From CAYZEE01 sp964477485 (GTDB lineage: Bacteria; Patescibacteriota; Microgenomatia; Levybacterales; UBA12049): a stretch of DNA of 5,919 nt. The position numbers and the translations under genes were made by a program. The notes beneath the pieces were generated by a model. The model did not search any database and had not been told where the DNA came from. It was given only the letters and a program-made list of their open reading frames with translations. The stretch is taken from NCBI GenBank assembly GCA_964477485.1, contig CAYZEE010000053.1, forward strand, positions 1 through 5,919. The letters are read 5' to 3'. Below are positions 1 to 5,490 of the stretch, piece by piece (position 1 is the stretch's first letter; each line of letters opens with the position of its first letter).

Positions 1-198
1 GGAACTTCGCTACCATAGAACAGTTATAGTTACTGCTGCCGTTTACTGGAGCTTAAATCAGAAACTGATTCTTGCGAACTTCATTCCCGATTTTTGACTT
101 ACCAGCACTGGGCAGGCGTCAGCCCCTATACTTTACCTTTCGGTTTTGCAGGGACCTGTGTTTTAGATAAACAGTCGCTAAGCACTCTTTTGTTGTAA

Positions 199-215
199 CC
201 CCGATTAAATCGAGG
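199..215. repeat. Palindrome at 23S helix 63 tip
   Basis: CCCCGAT, TAA loop, ATCGAGG: 7-bp arms with one G-U wobble in the RNA. It shares the 13-mer CCCGATTAAATCG with the palindromes at 1997-2015 and 2446-2462. It replaces the much longer variable helix seen in E. coli in this part of domain IV. Confidence 0.75.
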
Positions 216-518
216 CAGGGCATCTCCCAAAGGTTACGCCCAGATTTTTTGCCGAGTTCCTTGATCATCCTTCTCCCGATCGCCTTAGTCTACTCGACCA
301 ACCCACCTGTGTCGGTTTACGGTACGGTATAGAAAAACACTCCTCACGAATCATTTCCTGCAGACTGAAAGAGAAAATCTTGCTCCGTTTCTCAACGAAA
401 CTCGCCATCGCCACTCAGTTAAAACGTTTAGACGGATTTACCAATCAAAACTGCTTTGTGGCTTAGACCCCATAAATGAGGCATCTTTCTTCCATTCCGG
501 TCGATCCTTAAGTATTCA

Positions 519-534
519 CCCCGCCGAGGCGAGG
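519..534. repeat. GC-rich palindrome in 23S
   Basis: CCCCGCC, GA loop, GGCGAGG: 7-bp arms with one G-U wobble in the RNA. It lies in a variable domain III hairpin. It resembles the other compact palindromes in arm length and tight loop, but not in sequence. Confidence 0.5.
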
Positions 535-778
535 CAAGCGCATTTTCCCATGTAGTCGAATTTCAACGACTTGTCCATCGGGCTACCCCCCATTAACACA
601 GGGGACACCCTTAGGGCCGACTAACCCTCCGCTGACTTACATTGCGGAGGAAACCTTGGGTATTCGGCGGTCCGACTTCTCATCGGACTATCGCTACTCA
701 TACCGGCATTCTCACTTCTATCCGCTCCACCAAACCTTACGGTTCCGCTTCGCTGCAAATAGAACGCTCCCCTACCAC

Positions 779-796
779 GTTCCGATAAATCGGAAC
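779..796. repeat. Palindrome at 23S helix 45 tip
   Basis: GTTCCGAT, AA, ATCGGAAC: perfect 8-bp arms. It aligns with E. coli helix 45 (GACGCTTATGCGTT), another site of intervening sequences in some bacteria. It shares CCGAT and ATCGG with the main palindrome family. Confidence 0.6.
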
Positions 797-881
797 ATCT
801 CTATCTTCGGTAAAAGGCTTAATCCTCGATAAATTTTCGGCGCCAAGTACCATCCTCCAGTGAGCTGTTACGCTTTCTTTA

Positions 882-912
<31 letters not shown>

Positions 913-1146
913 ATGTCTTGGGATACTGACTTCCTTCTAAACTTAGCTCTTATTTTGAGACCTTAGATGAGAGTCTGGGCTGTTTCCCTTTCGACTGATC
1001 AGCTTAGCCCGACCAGTCTGACTAGTTCGCCGTAACTTTCCAGTATTCGGAGTTTGATTGGGCTCGACAACTTGCGCCGCCGAAGACCATTCAGTGCTCT
1101 ACCCCTGAAAAGTGGAGACGACCGCTATACCTAGATATATTTCGGG

Positions 1147-1178
<32 letters not shown>

Positions 1179-1415
1179 ATTGCCCCTAACCTCAAGTCAT
1201 CCCAACCTATTGCTACAGATACGGGTTCGGGCCTCCTGTCGATTTTCATCGACATTCACCCTGCTCAAGGTTAGCTCACCCGGTTTCGGGTCTAATGATT
1301 GCAACTAAATGCCCAGTTAGGGCACGCTTTCACTATGTCTTCACAAGTTTGACTTGTTTAAACTAATGCTGCAATCGATAACTCACCGGTTCATTCTTCA
1401 ATAGGCACGATATTA

Positions 1416-1432
1416 CTCGCCCTCTGGGCGAG
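1416..1432. repeat. 7-3-7 palindrome closing the 3' side of the helix 25 expansion
   Basis: CTCGCCC, TCT, GGGCGAG: perfect 7-bp arms with a 3-nt loop. It is GC-rich inside an otherwise AT-rich expansion, and sits at its 3' edge in the RNA. Confidence 0.7.
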
Positions 1433-1436
1433 GATA

Positions 1437-1472
1437 AATTAACCTAATTGATCTAATTAATCTAACTGATCT
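1437..1472 (-). repeat. Tandem 9-mer (AATTRATCT-like) x4 inside 23S
   Basis: Four consecutive 9-mers on the + strand: AATTAACCT, AATTGATCT, AATTAATCT and AACTGATCT. They occupy the 3' arm of the helix 25 expansion. The AATT core is complementary in the RNA to the heptad arm, so the two arrays can form opposite sides of one long helix despite their different periods. Confidence 0.85.
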
Positions 1473-1503
1473 AAATTTTGAGCATTTGAATTTTGGTCAT
1501 TAT

Positions 1504-1531
1504 TTAGAAATTAGAAATTAGAAATTAGAAA
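1504..1531 (-). repeat. Tandem heptad TTAGAAA x4 inside 23S
   Basis: Four perfect consecutive copies of TTAGAAA on the + strand (TTTCTAA in the RNA), with partial units at both edges. They lie in the helix 25 expansion. The unit belongs to the same family as the degenerate heptads in the tRNA-23S spacer (CTAGAAA, TTAGTAA, TTTCTAA). Confidence 0.9.
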
Positions 1532-1537
1532 TTTAGC

Positions 1538-1554
1538 CTTGTCCAAAGGACAAG
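1538..1554. repeat. 7-3-7 palindrome opening the helix 25 expansion
   Basis: CTTGTCC, AAA, GGACAAG: perfect 7-bp arms with a 3-nt loop. It lies at the 5' edge of the helix 25 expansion in the RNA, directly before the heptad array. Confidence 0.7.
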
Positions 1555-1610
1555 CTCTATCTGCTTGTTAGCCAATAATTTCAGGTCTATTTCATTCCCC
1601 TCCCGGGGTG

Positions 1611-1649
<39 letters not shown>

Positions 1650-1837
1650 AGACTTTGGTATTTAGTCTTGGAACGTGGACGTCCCAGATTCCCACAGGGT
1701 TTTATCGTACCCCATGGTACTTAGGAAACTACTAAGGCAGTCTCGGGTTTCAAGTACAGGACTTTCACCTTCTTTGGTAGTGCAATTCCGGCACCTTCTT
1801 CTACCTTTAACTGATCCCATATCGTAGTCCTACAACC

Positions 1838-1854
1838 CTCCGCCAGAGGCGGAG
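1838..1854. repeat. GC-rich 7-3-7 palindrome in 23S domain I
   Basis: CTCCGCC, AGA, GGCGGAG: perfect 7-bp arms with a 3-nt loop. It lies between the GGCGAGCGAA block and the GGGTTGTAGGAC block, in a length-variable region of domain I. Confidence 0.6.
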
Positions 1855-1996
1855 TTTAGACTTTTCCCTTTTCGCTCGCCGCTACTTGGGGAATCTCATT
1901 TGATTTATTTTCCTGGCGCTACTTAGATGTTTCAGTTCGCGCCGTGCCCCACCCAAAGCTATACAACTCCTTGCGGAACTATTTTTACTCAGGGCT

Positions 1997-2015
1997 ATCC
2001 CGATTAAATCGGGAT
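1997..2015. repeat. Palindrome at 23S helix 9 tip, twin of the leader palindrome
   Basis: ATCCCGAT, TAA, ATCGGGAT: perfect 8-bp arms. It sits in the hairpin that follows TTTCCGAATGG in domain I. Its central 17 bases plus the following T are identical to 2446-2463, outside the 23S gene. Confidence 0.85.
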
Positions 2016-2160
2016 GGATTACTCCATTCGGAAACCGCCGGATCAAAGGTTTATGACACCTCCCCGACGAGTATCGCCGTCGTATGCGTCCTTCCTCGGC
2101 CAAAGCCTCCAAGGCATCCATTATCGGCATTATGAGTAGATTATTAAAATGTTCTCTTCA

Positions 2161-2174
2161 CTTGTCAAAGAGCC
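2161..2174 (-). promoter_or_regulatory. boxA antitermination site in the tRNA-23S spacer
   Basis: The minus strand reads GGCTCTTTGACAAG, close to the bacterial rRNA boxA (GCTCTTTAACA / GCTCTTTGAAAA). It lies just before the 5' end of 23S, where spacer boxA elements are found in other bacteria. BoxA RNA recruits NusB-NusE to keep polymerase from terminating inside rRNA genes. Confidence 0.75.
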
Positions 2175-2178
2175 AATT

Positions 2179-2248
2179 CTAGTTGTTAGTAACTAGCGAC
2201 TAGCGACTAGAAATTACTAGTTTCTAATTGCTAATTGCCAGTAACTAA
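2179..2248. repeat. Ten degenerate heptads in the tRNA-Ala to 23S spacer
   Basis: The spacer divides into ten in-phase 7-mers on the + strand: CTAGTTG, TTAGTAA, CTAGCGA twice, CTAGAAA, TTACTAG, TTTCTAA, TTGCTAA, TTGCCAG, TAACTAA. They fill nearly all the DNA between boxA and the 3' end of the tRNA. CTAGAAA differs by one base from the TTAGAAA unit inside 23S. Confidence 0.75.
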
Positions 2249-2252
2249 CTTG

Positions 2253-2326
2253 TGGACCTGACCGGATTCGAACCGGTGATCTCTGCATTGCAAATGCAGC
2301 GCATTAACCAGCTGTGCTACAGGCCC
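2253..2326 (-). tRNA. tRNA-Ala (anticodon UGC)
   Basis: A 74-nt cloverleaf. The acceptor stem GGGCCTG pairs with CAGGTCC and includes the G3-U70 wobble that defines tRNA-Ala, with A73 as discriminator. The anticodon stem TGCAT/ATGCA closes a TTTGCAA loop with anticodon TGC. The T arm is CCGG, TTCGAAT, CCGG. The 3' CCA is not encoded (A is followed by CAAG), so it must be added by CCA-adding enzyme. It lies between the rRNA promoter and 23S, the usual place for spacer tRNA-Ala, but with no 16S in front. Confidence 0.96.
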
Positions 2327-2384
2327 GAACCGGAAAATCCAATTTTAAATTAGTAAACTAAGAGGAAATGATTACGAAGACAGC

Positions 2385-2402
2385 AAAAAACCCAAACGGG
2401 TT
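2385..2402 (-). terminator. Weak terminator-like hairpin in the rRNA leader
   Basis: On the minus strand AACCC, GTTT loop, GGGTT, then further Ts (six in a row including the arm). The stem is only 5 bp. It could end transcripts arriving from the HD gene, or act as an attenuator that antiterminated rRNA polymerase passes through. Its position between the rRNA promoter and tRNA-Ala is unusual. Confidence 0.45.
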
Positions 2403-2445
2403 AAAAGAATAATTTTGTTTGATGTCATAACTAATCGTTTCCCTC

Positions 2446-2462
2446 TCCCGATTAAATCGGGA
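2446..2462. repeat. Palindrome in the rRNA leader
   Basis: TCCCGAT, TAA, ATCGGGA: perfect 7-bp arms, identical over 18 bases to the helix 9 tip at 1998-2015. In the transcript it forms a hairpin starting about ten bases after the predicted start. No T-tract follows on the minus strand, so it is not an ordinary terminator. Confidence 0.85.
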
Positions 2463-2477
2463 TTGTCCACGAATCTC

Positions 2478-2506
2478 ATCTTAACACACGAAAATATACC
2501 TGTCAA
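2478..2506 (-). promoter_or_regulatory. Strong sigma70-type promoter of the tRNA-Ala/23S unit
   Basis: The minus strand reads TTGACA (2506-2501), a 17-bp spacer, then TAAGAT (2483-2478). The -35 is a perfect match and the -10 matches at five of six positions. It starts nine bases after the HD gene stop codon, and predicted transcription begins near 2471. This is the expected strength for an rRNA promoter. Confidence 0.85.
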
Positions 2507-2514
2507 TAGCTCAA

Positions 2515-3669
2515 TTATTCATCTAGATATTGCTGCATATTATAATATCTGCCTCTTGCTTTCTTAAAACCGTTTTTCATTCTTATCTTTGCTCCCCTCC
2601 CATCGATTATTAACTTTAAGAGCTCAAAGTTTAAACTTTCTCCAAAAGTAGGACTATCAGGGTCTATAGTGCCGGATGGAACTAACAATCCCGAATTAGT
2701 TGTTTTATAGGGATTATTTAATCTAACTCTTTCTATATCATCCCAAACTTCGAGAGGAACATAATCAAGCCAACCGGGAAAAGCTCTAACTAAAAATTGG
2801 TGTTTAAAAACATGTTGAGTAGTCATAAGCCAAAACATATAACTCCTTAGACCTTGAGCAATAGATTTCATAAGATTTTGTGCAGTAGACCAATCCAAGT
2901 CAGCAGGAGTTTTTGGAACAATCTTATCCGGGTCCGGAAATGTAAAGAGATCATCGCCTAAATAAAGACCGGCTACTTTTTGCCATGATTCATTTACTCT
3001 ATTTAGTTCATCAAATACTGGACGGTATTCCTCAATCACTCTCCTAAAAGCAATTTTATTTTCTCCGCATACTACCTCGTGAACTGCTTCATGTAATCCG
3101 TCCCACTTGTCCATGTAGTTAACTACTTTCGTTTCTAAAGTTCTTTGCGCTCTATATTCTTCATACGCTTCCCTATAGCTTTCTACTCCTTGAGGTTTTT
3201 CGATTAAATGCTCGACTTGACCAACGGCTTCCCTTTCTTTTTCTTCCAGTTCTTTTTTCTTTCTTCCCTTTGCTTTTCTTTTTACAGGAGAAGGTATATC
3301 TTCCATATCAGGAATTTCCGTATCATCATGATGGTCTGCCAAAAAAACTGCTTTTGGCTGATCAAGCTCAACTCCTAAGTTAAGAAGCATATCTGTAGCA
3401 AAAAAAGTGAGAGCGGTAACTCTCAAAGCATGAGCTCCAACTGTTCCTCGATGAGTCATTTGCTCAATTGAGGAATATCTGGGAATTTCATCCAATCTAT
3501 CACAACGTTCAAGTTGTTCAGATGAAAAGGGGTCGATATGTTCATACCCTTCGAGGCGCGTATATCTCAAGGCCTCCATTTTTTTGAAATATCCAAGAAG
3601 CACGCCTTTAAACTCAGGACTAGTTGGCATAAGCTGTGGAATTATGGCAAAAAATAGGTTAGGAGTCAA
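2515..3669 (-). CDS. HD-superfamily hydrolase, 384 aa
   Basis: A predicted metal-dependent phosphohydrolase of the HD superfamily, whose members cleave phosphate from nucleotides or other phosphoesters; the substrate here is unknown. The metal ligands can be followed: H80 in AHALRV, H114-D115 with E118 in ADHHDDTE, and D187 or D190 in NYMDKWDGLHEAVHE. The order recalls YfbR-type 5'-nucleotidases, but the protein is about twice their length. A highly charged Lys/Glu stretch (about 129-148) separates the second and third motifs, and residues 240-384 match nothing I recognise. No signal peptide or membrane span is seen, so it is probably cytoplasmic. The chosen TTG start lies one base after the trxB stop and suggests coupling. 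ATG at 3630 (residue 14) is an alternative; neither has a clear ribosome site. The rRNA promoter follows at once, with no terminator between. Confidence 0.75.
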   Translation of the reverse strand: MTPNLFFAIIPQLMPTSPEFKGVLLGYFKKMEALRYTRLEGYEHIDPFSSEQLERCDRLDEIPRYSSIEQMTHRGTVGAHALRVTALTFFATDMLLNLGVELDQPKAVFLADHHDDTEIPDMEDIPSPVKRKAKGRKKKELEEKEREAVGQVEHLIEKPQGVESYREAYEEYRAQRTLETKVVNYMDKWDGLHEAVHEVVCGENKIAFRRVIEEYRPVFDELNRVNESWQKVAGLYLGDDLFTFPDPDKIVPKTPADLDWSTAQNLMKSIAQGLRSYMFWLMTTQHVFKHQFLVRAFPGWLDYVPLEVWDDIERVRLNNPYKTTNSGLLVPSGTIDPDSPTFGESLNFELLKLIIDGRGAKIRMKNGFKKARGRYYNMQQYLDE

Positions 3670-3670
3670 A

Positions 3671-4594
3671 TTATTCTTGGTTTCTTAGCCATTTTTCTGT
3701 TTCAAGAGCGGCGGCACAGCCAAACCCGGCGGCGGTTACAGCTTGACGGTAATGACTGTCATGAACATCGCCTGCAACAAAAACTCCTTCGATATTTGTT
3801 CTTGTATGATCGTGGACAATTATATATCCTTCTCTGTCTGTCTCAATTCCCTTAAATACTGCTGTATTGGGGACATGCCCGATTGCAACAAAAACTCCAT
3901 CAATTGGCATTTCCGAAATTTCTCCTGTTTTGTTATTCTTAAGTTTTACTGCCGTAACTTTATCATCCCCCAAAATTTCTACCACTCCGCTATTAAAAAT
4001 AAATTTTATTTTTGGATTTTTTTTAGCCTTATCCTGCATAATCTGGCTTGCCCGTAAAGCCTCGCTTCTATGCACAACCGTTACCGATTCTGCAAAATTC
4101 GCCAAGACTATTGCCTCTTCCATAGCAGAGTCTCCTCCTCCAACTACGATTACATTCTTGCCTTTGAAGAAAAACGCATCGCAAGGAGCGCAGGATGAAA
4201 CGCCTTTGCCAATTTTTTCTTTTTCTCCGGCAACGCCAAGCCATTTGGTATCAGCTCCTGTTGCAATAATTACAGATTTACCTTCAAACTCTTTTTCTCC
4301 CGCTTTAATTTTGAATGGGGAAGAATTAAAATCTGCTTCGTGAAAATCCTCATCAACAAATTCCGCGCCAAACCTCTCTGTCTGTTTTCGCATTGCCATC
4401 ATAAGATCCGGTCCTTGAATCCCTTCGGCAAAACCGGGATAATTTTCAACCAAAGTCGTAAGCATCAACTGCCCTCCCCATTTCCCACCTGCGATAACGA
4501 AGGTTTTAAGATTTGCGCGGGTCGTATAAATAGCAGCAGTTAATCCCGCAGGTCCACTGCCAATTATAATTACATCATAAATGTTTTTTTCCAT
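3671..4594 (-). CDS. trxB: Thioredoxin-disulfide reductase
   Basis: A flavoenzyme that passes electrons from NADPH through FAD and a redox cysteine pair to thioredoxin, in the cytoplasm. At 307 aa it is the usual length of the low-molecular-weight type. Visible motifs: FAD-binding GSGPAG (12-17), ATGADTKWL (111-119), the active-site pair C135-A-P-C138 followed by D139, NADPH-binding GGGDSAMEEA (152-161), and the second FAD motif GVFVAGDV (270-277) with YRQAVTAAGFGC (282-293). The 2'-phosphate contact HRRxxxR of E. coli reads HRSEALR here: R176 and R181 are kept, but the second Arg is Ser177, which may weaken NADPH preference. The gene starts by sharing one base with the trxA stop (TAATG), so the two are translationally coupled. 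Confidence 0.96.
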   Translation of the reverse strand: MEKNIYDVIIIGSGPAGLTAAIYTTRANLKTFVIAGGKWGGQLMLTTLVENYPGFAEGIQGPDLMMAMRKQTERFGAEFVDEDFHEADFNSSPFKIKAGEKEFEGKSVIIATGADTKWLGVAGEKEKIGKGVSSCAPCDAFFFKGKNVIVVGGGDSAMEEAIVLANFAESVTVVHRSEALRASQIMQDKAKKNPKIKFIFNSGVVEILGDDKVTAVKLKNNKTGEISEMPIDGVFVAIGHVPNTAVFKGIETDREGYIIVHDHTRTNIEGVFVAGDVHDSHYRQAVTAAGFGCAAALETEKWLRNQE

Positions 4595-4917
4595 TAGCCG
4601 ATCGCTTCTTCTATTCCTCTTTTGAAATTATCTTTTCCCTGCGCACCGATCATTGTTTTTGCCGGCTGGCCCTTTTTAAAAATTATAAGACTCGGAATGC
4701 TCATAACACCATATTTTGAAGCCATGTTGGGATTCTCGTCCACATTTAGCTTTCCGACTTTTAGCTTCCCTTCATATTCTTTTGCGAGCTCCTCAACAAT
4801 CGGAGAAACAATCCTGCAAGGCGCACACCAAGGAGCCCAAAAATCTACCAGAACAGGCAACTCGTTTTTAAGAACTTCTGTATCAAAATTTTGATCTGTG
4901 AAATTTATATCTGCCAT
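4594..4917 (-). CDS. trxA: Thioredoxin
   Basis: A small dithiol carrier that reduces protein disulfides and is recharged by the adjacent TrxB. It is 107 aa from the start chosen here, a normal thioredoxin length. The fold markers are present: buried D25, active site W30-C31-A-P-C34, and the cis-proline P75 in SIPS. The active site is CAPC instead of the canonical CGPC. An ATG at 4932 would add five residues, but the minus strand reads GGAGGAGGTGAGT directly before the ATG at 4917. This puts a full AGGAGG ribosome site five bases before the inner start and makes the upstream ATG part of that leader. No signal peptide is seen, so it is cytoplasmic. It lies 42 nt after the membrane-protein gene. 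Confidence 0.95.
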   Translation of the reverse strand: MADINFTDQNFDTEVLKNELPVLVDFWAPWCAPCRIVSPIVEELAKEYEGKLKVGKLNVDENPNMASKYGVMSIPSLIIFKKGQPAKTMIGAQGKDNFKRGIEEAIG

Positions 4918-4930
4918 ACTCACCTCCTCC
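4918..4930 (-). promoter_or_regulatory. Strong ribosome binding site that sets the trxA start
   Basis: The minus strand reads GGAGGAGGTGAGT immediately before ATG (4917-4915). AGGAGG lies five bases from this start. It is the only strong ribosome site in the window; the other genes have weak sites or rely on overlaps. Confidence 0.85.
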
Positions 4931-4933
4931 ATT

Positions 4934-4963
4934 AAAATATCAAATTATTGCTTTATCTGTCAA
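4934..4963 (-). promoter_or_regulatory. Possible internal promoter before trxA
   Basis: The minus strand reads TTGACA (4963-4958), 18 bp, TATTTT (4939-4934), with a TG one base upstream of the -10 (extended -10). The -35 overlaps the membrane-protein stop codon. Transcription would begin near 4927, leaving a leader of only about ten bases and cutting close to the ribosome site. That weakens the case. Confidence 0.5.
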
Positions 4964-5490
4964 TGTTTTATTTTGCAATTTAGCGAATCGTTAACTTTTT
5001 TAACCATGTAAATTGCAGACAATAATAAAAGTGTTGTTGACATAATATGCAACGCGAGGACCCCTGGTAAAAACTTGAGCGCCGCCCCAAGACCTAAAAC
5101 GGAAATAAGAGAAAAACCGCAGCTTACGCATCCGGTTGAGACAAATCCCAAAAGAGTACTGCCGCCAACTACAAATTTTACTTTCCCACTTTTTCTTACA
5201 ATATGTAAACTCCTAATAATTAGGGCAACATTTACTCCTACCAGAACAGAAGTTATCATAAGAAGAACTAAATCAGAATCAGATAAGGCAGTTTTAAGTC
5301 CTTCCACAAGATAAAATAATATTGCGCTCTTGTATAAAAAGGGGTAATTGCCGTTAATTGTAGAAAGGACAAAACGATAGTTTACGCTGTATGCCGCAAG
5401 AGCAATATAAAATATAGTAACTAAAAATATTAGAAAAATATATTGCTTTGTAAATATCTCACTCTTAAAAGTTTCAAAGAGCTCAGTCAT
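4960..5490 (-). CDS. Small multi-span membrane protein with intramembrane GCVSCG motif
   Basis: A 176-aa integral membrane protein of unknown function. Hydrophobic segments run at about 15-36, 73-95, 104-120, 121-140 and 144-163, with a weaker one near 54-66. The notable motif is T119-G-C121-V-S-C124-G at the start of a glycine-rich hydrophobic stretch followed by LPG (141-143). A CxxC pair at or inside the membrane suggests thiol-disulfide exchange or metal binding. I recall similar GCxSCG membrane proteins in archaea and Patescibacteria but cannot name a characterised family. The start chosen overlaps the ArsR stop as ATGA. A longer reading from 5556 would add 22 mostly polar, basic residues and overlap the repressor gene by 70 bp. 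Context (ArsR before, thioredoxin and reductase after) favours a thiol-redox or metal role. Confidence 0.8.
   Translation of the reverse strand: MTELFETFKSEIFTKQYIFLIFLVTIFYIALAAYSVNYRFVLSTINGNYPFLYKSAILFYLVEGLKTALSDSDLVLLMITSVLVGVNVALIIRSLHIVRKSGKVKFVVGGSTLLGFVSTGCVSCGFSLISVLGLGAALKFLPGVLALHIMSTTLLLLSAIYMVKKVNDSLNCKIKH

Larger units (their letters stand above)
1410..1560 (-). other. AT-rich expansion / candidate intervening sequence in 23S helix 25
   Basis: After the conserved AACAAGCAG there are about 151 nt before CGTGCC, where E. coli has about 26, an excess near 125 nt. In the RNA the helix base survives: GCA plus GATA on the 5' side pairs with TATC plus TGC on the 3' side around a bulged G. 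Inside lie, 5' to 3', a 7-bp hairpin (1554-1538), four heptads (1531-1504), a unique AT-rich middle, four 9-mers (1472-1437) and a second 7-bp hairpin (1432-1416). The 7-mer side (CTAATT units) can pair with the 9-mer side (AATTAG units), so an extended irregular helix is plausible. Helix 25 is a known site of excised intervening sequences in Salmonella 23S. Whether this segment is cut out or kept in the ribosome cannot be read from the sequence. Confidence 0.85.
2327..2514 (-). other. rRNA operon leader and spacer between the HD gene and tRNA-Ala
   Basis: These 188 nt hold no gene. From right to left they contain a strong promoter (2506-2478), a palindrome hairpin beginning about ten bases after the predicted start of transcription (2462-2446), a weak terminator-like hairpin (2402-2385) and an AT-rich stretch before the tRNA. 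There is no trace of 16S rRNA. ATTCTTTTAACC (minus strand, just before the terminator-like stem) faintly resembles boxA, with one extra T. Confidence 0.8.

Noticed and set aside
1410..1560. Group I or group II intron in 23S
   Set aside because: The insert is short, AT-rich and repeat-built, has no intron core or endonuclease gene, and sits at a hairpin tip instead of a conserved functional site.
1882..2135. Open frames of 82 aa (minus) and 63 aa (plus)
   Set aside because: Both lie within conserved 5' 23S rRNA; they are chance frames.
2179..2248. CRISPR array
   Set aside because: Units are 7 bases and directly adjacent, with no spacers and no cas genes.
2446..2462. Intrinsic terminator at the leader palindrome
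   Set aside because: No T-tract follows the hairpin on the minus strand, and an identical hairpin lies inside 23S.
3743..4543. Plus-strand open frames of 104, 158 and 67 aa
   Set aside because: All are antisense to trxB, with compositions typical of shadow translations and no recognisable domain.
4622..4894. Plus-strand open frame of 90 aa
   Set aside because: Antisense to thioredoxin, whose active site and fold markers are unmistakable.
5075..5314. Plus-strand open frame of 79 aa
   Set aside because: Antisense to the membrane-protein gene, with no supporting ribosome site or domain.
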